64,000 nt of DNA from Armatimonadota bacterium (GTDB lineage: Bacteria > Sysuimicrobiota > Sysuimicrobiia > Sysuimicrobiales > Sysuimicrobiaceae): assembly GCA_025059775.1 (NCBI GenBank), contig JANXCW010000004.1, positions 141,997 to 205,996 on the forward strand, read 5' to 3'. Within the stretch, counting starts at the first letter, position 1; every line of letters begins with the position of its first letter. Both the position numbers and the translations under genes were made by a program. The notes beneath the pieces are model-generated. The model searched no databases. It saw only the letters and a list, made by a program, of their open reading frames with translations, and was not told where the DNA came from. Below, one piece after another: positions 26,526-33,704 of the stretch.

Positions 26526-28130
26526 TCAATCTTCGGGAAACGGAGCGCTCCCTCCCCGCACCGGGACCGGTGATGCGGGAGCAGGACGCCTCTGCACCTG
26601 CGGCGCCGAAGGCAGGATCTCTGACCGTGGTCCGCTTTCCTGGAAATGTCCGATCCAGGAGCACGTCCCGCGGATCTCCTCGGGAACGGGCGGAACCCAT
26701 GTCTGCTCCCACTTTTCCAGCTGGCCTGTGTGTTTCGCGAGCCGGTAGATGCGGGCGTGGATGCACTCCCGATCCCCGAACTCGCAGGTGTTCCCGTCCG
26801 TGCCCCCGCAGGGGCCGTTCGCCAGCCCCTTGGGGCAGGTCTCCGGGCACACGAAGAAGGTGTAGGGGAGCCGACAGAACCCGCACAGCTGGCACCCCAC
26901 CCATGGTCCCTTGATGGCATGCTCCACCCGTGCGAGAACCCGGCCCGCGGCGCTGTGCCGGCCTACGGGGCCCAGCAGCGACGCTCCCAGTCTCGCCACG
27001 GGAGACGCGGGCTGGAACATCCAGTGGTCGATGGTCTCCAGGATCCGGAAAGCCCGCACCTCCCCAGGGGAGGCCTCCGCGGGCCCCTCTCCCTGATCAA
27101 GGTAGAAGGCCCCCTCAGGAGCCAGCTGCACCGGACGCCCGTCCGGGTGGGTCATCACCTCCTGCCATGCTGTGCGCCACGACTCCAGATCCGGGCAGTC
27201 CGCCTCCAGAGCGGCCACCTGGTCCAGGAGCTGTTCCAGGGTGCGCTCCGCGTGCACCCCGCACAGATGCGCTCCCGCATACCCCAACAGCCGTGCGCCC
27301 ACCACCTGCAGAGCGGCCCGGCGGATGGCACGTGACCTCCCTCCGTCCTCCGCCTTCGCGTCCTCCTCCAGACGCCGCAGGAAGTCCGCAGGGATCGGCA
27401 CGCCGGGGAGCTTCACCTCCCGGATCCGTAGGGCCAGGGAGGGGGTGAGGAGCCACACGCTGGCCAGGATCGGCGCGGGGATTCCCCGGGAAGCGAGGAA
27501 CGCCCGGAGCTCCTGGAACTTCCGGGGATCCCACCCGATCTGGGTGATGAGGACGTCCGCCCCGGCCCGCAGCTTCTTCATGGCCTTCACGTACTGCCCC
27601 AGGAGCTCCTCCTCCCGGTACTTGAACGGGTTCACCGCCGCGGCCAGGAACGCGGCAGGAAGCGTTCTGCGGGCAATCCAGAGGGACTGCACGGAGTCCA
27701 GGTACCGGGCGGGTCTGTCCGGAGGGGGTTCCCGGAGCGCATCCCCCGTGATGAACAAAAACGCCTCCATGCCCTCCTGCCGGGCTCGCTCGAGATCCCG
27801 CTCCAGATCGGGGAGGACGCGTCCCTTTCCGGCCCAGTGGACCACGGGCAGGATCCCGGTGGCCTCCGCCACCATGCGGCCTACCAGCAGCGCGTCATGG
27901 TCGTGATCCGTGCGCACCCGATCCGAGATGGTGAGGGCCGCGACCCGCCCGTCCTGCTGGATCCACCGCCCCATGCGGATCACGGATTCCACCACCTCCT
28001 CAAACGGTTTGGAGCCGCTCAGGGGTGGGGACTCCAAGGTGAGGACGAACGCTCCTGCCTGCAAGCGCTGCTGGATCCGGTTCTCGTACCTCGGGCGGAC
28101 CGTTTCCACGGGCGGATTTAGGTTGGCCAT
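26526..28130 (-). CDS. methylenetetrahydrofolate reductase-like protein fused to a MetV-type zinc/Fe-S domain
   Basis: 534 aa. Residues about 10-300 form the MetF TIM barrel (VLTLESPPLSGSKP, AGADVLITQIGWD). The C-terminal part is a MetV-like module with clustered cysteines: CQLCGFCRLPYTFFVCPETCPKG, then NGPCGGTDGN and DRECIHARIYRLAK. In acetogens MetF and MetV are usually separate subunits of the methyl-branch reductase. Here they are one chain. This suggests folate-bound C1 reduction or oxidation, perhaps taking methyl groups from the substrate of the operon. The ATG at 28130 has GAGGGAAGG upstream. A TTG 21 bases earlier is less likely. Confidence 0.85.
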   Translation of the reverse strand: MANLNPPVETVRPRYENRIQQRLQAGAFVLTLESPPLSGSKPFEEVVESVIRMGRWIQQDGRVAALTISDRVRTDHDHDALLVGRMVAEATGILPVVHWAGKGRVLPDLERDLERARQEGMEAFLFITGDALREPPPDRPARYLDSVQSLWIARRTLPAAFLAAAVNPFKYREEELLGQYVKAMKKLRAGADVLITQIGWDPRKFQELRAFLASRGIPAPILASVWLLTPSLALRIREVKLPGVPIPADFLRRLEEDAKAEDGGRSRAIRRAALQVVGARLLGYAGAHLCGVHAERTLEQLLDQVAALEADCPDLESWRTAWQEVMTHPDGRPVQLAPEGAFYLDQGEGPAEASPGEVRAFRILETIDHWMFQPASPVARLGASLLGPVGRHSAAGRVLARVEHAIKGPWVGCQLCGFCRLPYTFFVCPETCPKGLANGPCGGTDGNTCEFGDRECIHARIYRLAKHTGQLEKWEQTWVPPVPEEIRGTCSWIGHFQESGPRSEILPSAPQVQRRPAPASPVPVRGGSAPFPED

Positions 28131-28175
28131 GCCTTCCCTCGGTTGCACCAAGATGCCTTCCTCCGCTGCGTTCCC

Positions 28176-28204
28176 ATCTTACCGGGGCCCACCCGCACGG
28201 GCAA
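28176..28204 (-). promoter_or_regulatory. candidate internal promoter upstream of the MetF-MetV gene
   Basis: Minus strand: TTGCCC (28204-28199), a 17-base spacer, and TAAGAT (28181-28176), located in the 114-base gap between the ketopantoate-reductase-like gene and the MetF-MetV gene, about 46 bases before the ATG. It could express the last three genes separately from the phosphotransferase genes. Confidence 0.5.
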
Positions 28205-28244
28205 CCTCCACCGACTTCACGGCGTCCCGCCAGATGGAATTCGG

Positions 28245-29201
28245 TCACACCCTTGGATCCAGGAGCAGGATCTGCTGAGGGTACGTGCGCTCCAGGATCT
28301 CTATGATCCGGGTGAGGAGGGTGTTGTAGGGGACGGGGATGCCGTAACGCTCCGCGCGCCGGACGATCTCACCGTTGAGGAACCCGATCTCCGTGGGGCG
28401 TTGGCGCAGTACGTCCTGGAGCGTGGAGGGAAGGTGCGTGCGCTCCTGTGGGGACTGGTGGCGCCGGAGGAGTGTATCGAGGACCCGTTGGGGATCCAGG
28501 GAGATCCCCTCCGCGGCGGCCACCGCCGCTACCTCTTCCACCAGCCGCTCGAAGATCTCCCGCGCAGCGGGCTGCGCCACGAGCGGCCCCACGGGAAGCC
28601 GGGTGACGGCCGCCAGCGCGTTTGCGGCCGCGTTGAAGGCCACCTTGTACCAGATGGCTTCCCAGGGATCGGGGAGGGCCTGCGCGGGCAGGCCGGCGGC
28701 GGTGAGCACGGTGGCGAGCTGTTGGGCGCCGCCGAAGCCGGAGGGGTCCACGGGGCCCAGGTGGATCTCCACGGGGTGCGGGGTCCACCGGATCCGCCCG
28801 GGGGCCACCAGGTCGCTCCACAGGAAGCACACGCCCGCCAGGATCCGCTCCGCGCGGAACACCTCCGCAAGGGCCTCCACGTTTCCCAGCCCGTTCTGGA
28901 GCGTCACCACCCAGGTGCGGGGACCCGCCATGGGTACGGCGCTTTGGGCTGCCTGTCGGGTGTGGTGGGACTTGGTAAAGACCAGCAGGTAATCCACGGT
29001 TCCCACCTCCGCGGGGTCCAGGGTGGCCTGGACCCGCACGGACCGCGGGCGCACCCCGTCGTCCACCCACACCCCGTGCCGGCGGAGGGCAGCCACCTGC
29101 TCCTCCCACACGTCCACGAGCCACACCTCATGCCCGGCCTCTGCCAGGTGCACGCCAAAACGGCACCCCATGGCCCCTGCGCCCATCACGCCGAACCGCA
29201 C
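28245..29201 (-). CDS. ketopantoate reductase family (2-dehydropantoate 2-reductase-like) oxidoreductase
   Basis: 318 aa NADPH-dependent reductase of the ApbA/PanE family. It has the N-terminal nucleotide motif GAGAMGCRFGVHLAEAGHEV, the TLQNGLGN segment and the catalytic Lys in WYKVAFNAAANALAAVT. The length is standard. Because it is embedded in a catabolic-looking operon, it may reduce another 2-keto acid rather than serve coenzyme A synthesis. The start is GTG at 29201, 21 bases after the dehydrogenase stop. Confidence 0.85.
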   Translation of the reverse strand: MRFGVMGAGAMGCRFGVHLAEAGHEVWLVDVWEEQVAALRRHGVWVDDGVRPRSVRVQATLDPAEVGTVDYLLVFTKSHHTRQAAQSAVPMAGPRTWVVTLQNGLGNVEALAEVFRAERILAGVCFLWSDLVAPGRIRWTPHPVEIHLGPVDPSGFGGAQQLATVLTAAGLPAQALPDPWEAIWYKVAFNAAANALAAVTRLPVGPLVAQPAAREIFERLVEEVAAVAAAEGISLDPQRVLDTLLRRHQSPQERTHLPSTLQDVLRQRPTEIGFLNGEIVRRAERYGIPVPYNTLLTRIIEILERTYPQQILLLDPRV

Positions 29202-29222
29202 CGTCGTCTCCTTCCGGACCTC

Positions 29223-30266
29223 TCAGGGAACCAGCACCGCCCGGCCGCGGACGTTTCCCCGGTGCAGGTCTATGAGGGCCTGGTTCGCTTCCTGCAGGGG
29301 GTAGTGCACCGTCCTCGCGCGTACCTTCCCCTCCGCGGCCAGGTGCACGAGTTCTACCAGCTCCGCGTACGTCCCCACGAGGTTTCCCACGATGGCCTTC
29401 TCCATGGCCACCAGCTCCATGGTGGGCACCGTGAGGGAATCCCCGTACCCCACCACGAAGTAGGTTCCCCGACGCCCCAACAACGACCATCCGAGGGCAG
29501 GAGCGCCTCCCTCCCCCACGAAGTCCAGGACCACCTGAGCGCCTCGTCCCTGGCTCCACTCCATGAACTGGGCGGGGATCTCCGGACCTGTGGGGAACAC
29601 CGCGTCCGCCCCGAGCTCCCGAGCCCAGCTCCGGGCCTCCTCCGACCGGTCCACCACCGCGATGCGGGCAGGGCACAGGGCCCGGAGCATCTGGTACGCT
29701 AGGTGCCCCAGCCCTCCGAAGCCGAGGAGCACGGCCAGATTTCCAGGTCCCAAGAGTGGGACTGCCCGCTTCACCGCGTGGTAGGCCGCCAGTCCTGCGT
29801 CCGCAAAGGGTGCGGCTTCCTCCGGGGGCAACCCCTCCGGCAGCCGGATGCAGTTGCGCTCCTTCACGAGAAGATACTCCGCGAACCCGCCGTCCCGATC
29901 CAGCCCCACGAAGGCACCGTTCTCGCAGTGCATCTCCTGCCCCTGCCGACACGCCAGGCAGACGCCATCCGAGACCATGGGGTACACGAGGACGGGATCC
30001 CCCTTGCGCACGGACCGGACCGCAGGCCCTACCTCCTCCACCCACCCTGCGTTCTCGTGTCCCGGGATGTAGGGAAGGCGCGCCCGCATGATCCCCTGGA
30101 ACATGCCCTCCAGGATGTGCAGATCCGTCCGGCACACGCCCGCCCCGGCCACCCGGAGGACCACATCATCTGGGGCTTGCACCCTAGGCTCCGGAACCTC
30201 CTCCAGCACCAGGGCTGAGCTGTGATCGTCCAGGCTTCCGTACCTATGGAGTCGCGCCGCCCTCAT
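29223..30266 (-). CDS. zinc-dependent alcohol dehydrogenase (MDR superfamily)
   Basis: 347 aa. Catalytic zinc ligands are visible in GVCRTDLH and PGHENAGWVEEVG. The NAD(P)-binding motif is GFGGLGHLAYQ. The structural-zinc loop reads SDGVCLACRQGQEMHC, with three of the four usual Cys and an Asp where the first Cys is expected. It probably oxidises or reduces an alcohol/aldehyde in the operon's pathway. It starts 16 bases after the phosphatase gene ends. Confidence 0.88.
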   Translation of the reverse strand: MRAARLHRYGSLDDHSSALVLEEVPEPRVQAPDDVVLRVAGAGVCRTDLHILEGMFQGIMRARLPYIPGHENAGWVEEVGPAVRSVRKGDPVLVYPMVSDGVCLACRQGQEMHCENGAFVGLDRDGGFAEYLLVKERNCIRLPEGLPPEEAAPFADAGLAAYHAVKRAVPLLGPGNLAVLLGFGGLGHLAYQMLRALCPARIAVVDRSEEARSWARELGADAVFPTGPEIPAQFMEWSQGRGAQVVLDFVGEGGAPALGWSLLGRRGTYFVVGYGDSLTVPTMELVAMEKAIVGNLVGTYAELVELVHLAAEGKVRARTVHYPLQEANQALIDLHRGNVRGRAVLVP

Positions 30267-30282
30267 GGTCTGCTCCGATACC

Positions 30283-31098
30283 CTACAGGTAGGTCAGCAG
30301 GTCCTGGATCCCGTGGAGCACCAGATCTGGCCGCTCCTGCGGAGGGAGCTTCCGCACCTCTTCGCTCAGGGTCACACCGGTGAGCACCAGGACGGTCCGC
30401 GCCCCGGCCTCCTTCCCCATCCGGGAATCCAGCTCCACGTCGTCCCCCACCACCACCACTTCCTCTACCGGCACCCCCAGTCGGGCCGCCGCCACCCGTA
30501 GCGCATCCTGGGAGGGCTTGCCCACGAGCCGGGCGGGCTTTTGCGTGATGTAGGTGATGGCCGCGGCGAGGGCCGCGGAAAGCCCCGGAGTCCGGCCGTG
30601 CTTGGTGGCGTACCAGGGGGAAAGCGAGGTCACCAGGAACGCGGCACCGTTCCAGATGGCGCGGCAGGCTGCCGCCAGCTTCTCATAGGTCCAGACCGGA
30701 TCCCAGCCCACTAGGACCACCCCCGCCCGCTCCCCTCCCTCCACTCCCACACACGGGATTCCCCGTTGCTCCAGAGGCACCCGCAACCCCCGCTGGCCCA
30801 ACACGAGAACCGGGCGGCCCGGATACTCGCAGGCGATGATCTCCGCGGCGATGGCGCCCGGGGTGATGACCTCATGATCCTCGACGGGCAGCGCGCTCGC
30901 CCGGAGGACCTCCGTGTACTCTTCCGGCGGAAGGGCGCTGCCGTTGGTCAGGAAGACGAACCGTCCTCCGGTTTGGCGAATGGCCTCGAGGACCTCCCGG
31001 GCTCCCGGGAGGACCTGCGGGTTGCGCCACTCCGCGGACTCCGCCACAATACAGGTCCCGTCCACGTCCAGGACGAAGCACCGACCCCGCAGGTTCAT
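30283..31098 (-). CDS. HAD-superfamily IIA phosphatase (NagD-like)
   Basis: 271 aa. Motif I DVDGTCI occurs near residue 11, and motif II TNGSALP follows. The cap-associated Lys is in KPSQDALRVAA, and motif IV is VVVGDDVELDS. The family dephosphorylates small organophosphates. The start overlaps the stop of the carboxyltransferase gene as ATGA. In the known phenylphosphate carboxylase system a HAD phosphatase is a subunit, which makes its presence next to a phenylphosphate-synthase-like pair noteworthy. The substrate is unknown. Confidence 0.85.
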   Translation of the reverse strand: MNLRGRCFVLDVDGTCIVAESAEWRNPQVLPGAREVLEAIRQTGGRFVFLTNGSALPPEEYTEVLRASALPVEDHEVITPGAIAAEIIACEYPGRPVLVLGQRGLRVPLEQRGIPCVGVEGGERAGVVLVGWDPVWTYEKLAAACRAIWNGAAFLVTSLSPWYATKHGRTPGLSAALAAAITYITQKPARLVGKPSQDALRVAAARLGVPVEEVVVVGDDVELDSRMGKEAGARTVLVLTGVTLSEEVRKLPPQERPDLVLHGIQDLLTYL

Positions 31099-32582
31099 GA
31101 GACCTGCCCCCGCTTCAGGGTAAGCCCCAGGCCCTTCCGCTCCAGCCGGACGTAGGTCACCTTCCGGGAATCCGAGGAAAGGGCTTCCACGAGGCGCTTC
31201 AAACTTTCCCCACTCCCCTTTCCGTCCAGGACCAGGGGAGCCGACTTACCCCGCTGGATCGCGAGGACCTCCTCCTCCGGTAGCCCATACCGGAGCAGCA
31301 GCTCCTCGTCCGAGCGGCCCCCGTAGATCCTGCGCAGCTCCGCGATGGAGAGGTCTGGCCGTTCCGAGGGGATCTCCCTGGCCCGCGGGAGGGAGAGGAC
31401 CCGATCCCGAACCTCGGGATCGATGGGGCCCGGAGGCTGCCCGTACTGTCCCAGGACGTACCGGATGGTTTCGTCCGCCACGAGGTGGTAGCGTTCCGGG
31501 CCGATGAGGTTCAACAGCGCCTGCGTGGCCACAAACTGGCTGAAGGGCGTCATCATGATGGGATATCCTAGCTCCGCCCGCACCCGGACGATCTCGTCCA
31601 GCACCGCCTCGAACTTGTCCTCCTGTCCGATCTCCCGCAGGTTCCGCTTCAGAGTGGTGACCATGCCGCCCGGGACCTGATGCCGGTAGTAGGCTAGGTC
31701 ATACTCCGAGGGTCGGCCGATGGGCAGGTTTCGCCGCCGTGCCACCTGGAAGAAGTACCGGGAGACCCTCTCCGCGGCCTGGAGATCCACCTCCACCTCG
31801 AATCCCAGCTCCCGGAGGTTCGCTACGGTCCGGAAGAAGTTCGGGAGGCTGGTTCCCTCCGCCAGGGGAGGGATGGCGGTGTGGAAGGTTCGCACCCCCA
31901 GTTCCGCGGCCCGGACGTAGCACACGGGGGCGAGCCCCATGTTGCAGTGGGAGTGCACCTCCAGTGGGGTATCCCCCAGGGCTTCCTGGAGGGCCGGCAC
32001 CAGGGTGCTCACCCGGTCGGGGGTCAACAGACCCGCGGGGTCCTTGATGTACACCGCGTCCACCACGCCCCGGGCCTTCTCTCCCAGTTCCCGGACCCGA
32101 CGGGTGTAGAACGCATCCGTGTGCACCGGGCTGACGCTGTACACCAGGGCCACCACCACCTCCTCGGCCCCCTCTTCCCGGGCCATCCGGGCCCCCTCCA
32201 CCATCTCCGCCACGTTGTTCATGGGATCCACCACCTGGATCCGGCGGACGCCGTGGCGGACCACGGTGCGCATGGCGAGCCGGATGAGCTCCCGCGGACA
32301 CGGCTCCCACCGGATGAACCGGAGCCCCGTGGTCATGAAGGTGAGCGGCGTGCGGGGCATTCGCTCCCGGGCGAGCCGGATCCGCTCGAAGGGATCCTCC
32401 CGGTGCCACCGCACGGACACGGCCATGTGGGTGCTGGTGGTGAAGTCCAGGGCCTTGAAGCCCACCCGATCCATGTCCTCTGCCACAGCCAGGATCATGG
32501 GGGTGGTGATCCCCGTGGCGCTCCACAGGCTTTGGTTCCCGTCGCGGAAGGTGACGTCAATCAGCTGGATCCGTCTCCCCAT
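31095..32582 (-). CDS. biotin-dependent-type carboxyltransferase domain protein lacking a biotin domain
   Basis: 495 aa, related to pyruvate carboxylase subunit B / oxaloacetate decarboxylase alpha. The DRE-TIM barrel shows DVTFRDGNQS (residues 9-18), the carbamylated-Lys motif VYIKDPAGLL and the metal-binding EVHSHCNMGLAP. The conserved carboxylase domain continues to about residue 440. There is no biotinyl attachment motif (AMKM or similar), so the carrier must be separate or the reaction biotin-independent. The ATG at 32582 is preferred to a TTG six bases upstream. Gaps are 12 bases upstream and ATGA overlap downstream, so it is operon-embedded. Confidence 0.87.
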   Translation of the reverse strand: MGRRIQLIDVTFRDGNQSLWSATGITTPMILAVAEDMDRVGFKALDFTTSTHMAVSVRWHREDPFERIRLARERMPRTPLTFMTTGLRFIRWEPCPRELIRLAMRTVVRHGVRRIQVVDPMNNVAEMVEGARMAREEGAEEVVVALVYSVSPVHTDAFYTRRVRELGEKARGVVDAVYIKDPAGLLTPDRVSTLVPALQEALGDTPLEVHSHCNMGLAPVCYVRAAELGVRTFHTAIPPLAEGTSLPNFFRTVANLRELGFEVEVDLQAAERVSRYFFQVARRRNLPIGRPSEYDLAYYRHQVPGGMVTTLKRNLREIGQEDKFEAVLDEIVRVRAELGYPIMMTPFSQFVATQALLNLIGPERYHLVADETIRYVLGQYGQPPGPIDPEVRDRVLSLPRAREIPSERPDLSIAELRRIYGGRSDEELLLRYGLPEEEVLAIQRGKSAPLVLDGKGSGESLKRLVEALSSDSRKVTYVRLERKGLGLTLKRGQVS

Positions 32583-32594
32583 GGCCAACCGGAC

Positions 32595-33686
32595 TCACCG
32601 GGACAGCGCCTTGCCCGCCAGGGTCTGCACCACATAGCTGAGCGGGTCCTTGAAGTTGGCCGCGATGGAGCTCCTGGGACGCCGGCTCCACACCGTCTCG
32701 GGCCGGGACTGGAGCAGGTAGAGGTTATGGGGAAATTCCTCATTCTCCGCCACCGCCCACTCGATGTCCAGGGGGAACCCGTAGACCTGCTCCAGGTGGC
32801 GAGCGAGCCGAGCCAGCTCCACGGCCTCCGCATCGGAGAGGCACGGTTTCGTCTGCAGATCCTCGGGAACGGGCACCTTCACCAGCAGCCCCTCATGACC
32901 CGAGGGCGCGAACTGCACGGTCTTGGGCGAAATCTTACGGTGCACGATCTCCAGGGTCACCTTGTTGATGGTGAACTCGTCCGGGGTCACCTCCCCGCTC
33001 ACCACCGCCACGCCCGGCCCCCAGCTGCCCTCCACCACGATCAGGGAACGGTCCCCGGTCCGGGGGCTCAGGGTGAACAGCACCCCCGCGGCCCTGGGAT
33101 GAACCATCTGCTGAACCCCCACCGCCACCCCGTCGTCCAGGGACACCCCCTGGGTGAGCCGGTAGCTGAGCGCCCGGGGGGTGAAGGCACTTGCCCAGCA
33201 CCGACGGACGGAGTCCAACACCTGCTCGGTCCCCCGGACCCACAGGTATGTCTCCTGCTGCCCCGCGAAGCTCGCCTGCTCACTGTCCTCCGCGAGGGCG
33301 CTGGAGCGCACGGCCACGGGCGGATCTGACTGCCCCGTCCGGATGCCCAGATCCTCGTACCCCCGTTCGATGGCGCCCTGCACCTCCGGTGGGATCCGGC
33401 TCTCCAGGAACATGCCTGTAATCTGTTGGCTCGCCCGCTCGATGCTCTCCAGGTCGTGGGGCACCACGGAAGCGAGGGCCTGCCGCAGCCGATCCTCCAG
33501 GCCGTTGGCCTCGAGGAAGCGCCGGTACCCGAGGCTGGTGACCGCAAATCCGGGCGGGACCCGGCATCCGTGTCGGAGGAGCTCCCCCAGGCTCGCCACC
33601 TTCCCGCCCACGAGGGACCGCTCCGCAAGTCCTACCCGCGAGAACTCTAGGGTAATGGGGATCTCTCCCATCATTCGAACCTCCAT
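32595..33686 (-). CDS. PEP synthase-like ATP-binding subunit (phenylphosphate-synthase beta-like)
   Basis: About 360 aa corresponding only to the N-terminal ATP-grasp part of PEP synthase/pyruvate phosphate dikinase: LVGGKVASLGELLRHGCRVPPGF, VAVRSSALAEDSEQASFAGQQET, a central QQMVHPRAAGVLFT, and the C-terminal YLLQSRPET. The swivelling His domain is absent and is encoded by the next gene upstream, so the two form a split enzyme. Phenylphosphate synthase has the same split (about 40 and 70 kDa). Three in-frame ATGs (33686, 33674, 33671) arise from a 12-bp tandem repeat of the ribosome site and start. The second or third has GGAGG at the best distance. Confidence 0.88.
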   Translation of the reverse strand: MEVRMMGEIPITLEFSRVGLAERSLVGGKVASLGELLRHGCRVPPGFAVTSLGYRRFLEANGLEDRLRQALASVVPHDLESIERASQQITGMFLESRIPPEVQGAIERGYEDLGIRTGQSDPPVAVRSSALAEDSEQASFAGQQETYLWVRGTEQVLDSVRRCWASAFTPRALSYRLTQGVSLDDGVAVGVQQMVHPRAAGVLFTLSPRTGDRSLIVVEGSWGPGVAVVSGEVTPDEFTINKVTLEIVHRKISPKTVQFAPSGHEGLLVKVPVPEDLQTKPCLSDAEAVELARLARHLEQVYGFPLDIEWAVAENEEFPHNLYLLQSRPETVWSRRPRSSIAANFKDPLSYVVQTLAGKALSR

Positions 33687-33695
33687 TCGAACCTC
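33672..33695 (-). repeat. perfect 12-bp tandem repeat carrying ribosome site and start codon
   Basis: On the minus strand GAGGTTCGAATG occurs twice in direct succession. Each copy contains a Shine-Dalgarno core and an ATG. The repeat length is four codons, so both ATGs are in frame with the ATP-binding subunit gene. It looks like a recent slippage duplication and may alter translation of the second subunit relative to the first. Confidence 0.9.
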
Positions 33696-33704
33696 GCCCC
33701 CCTT

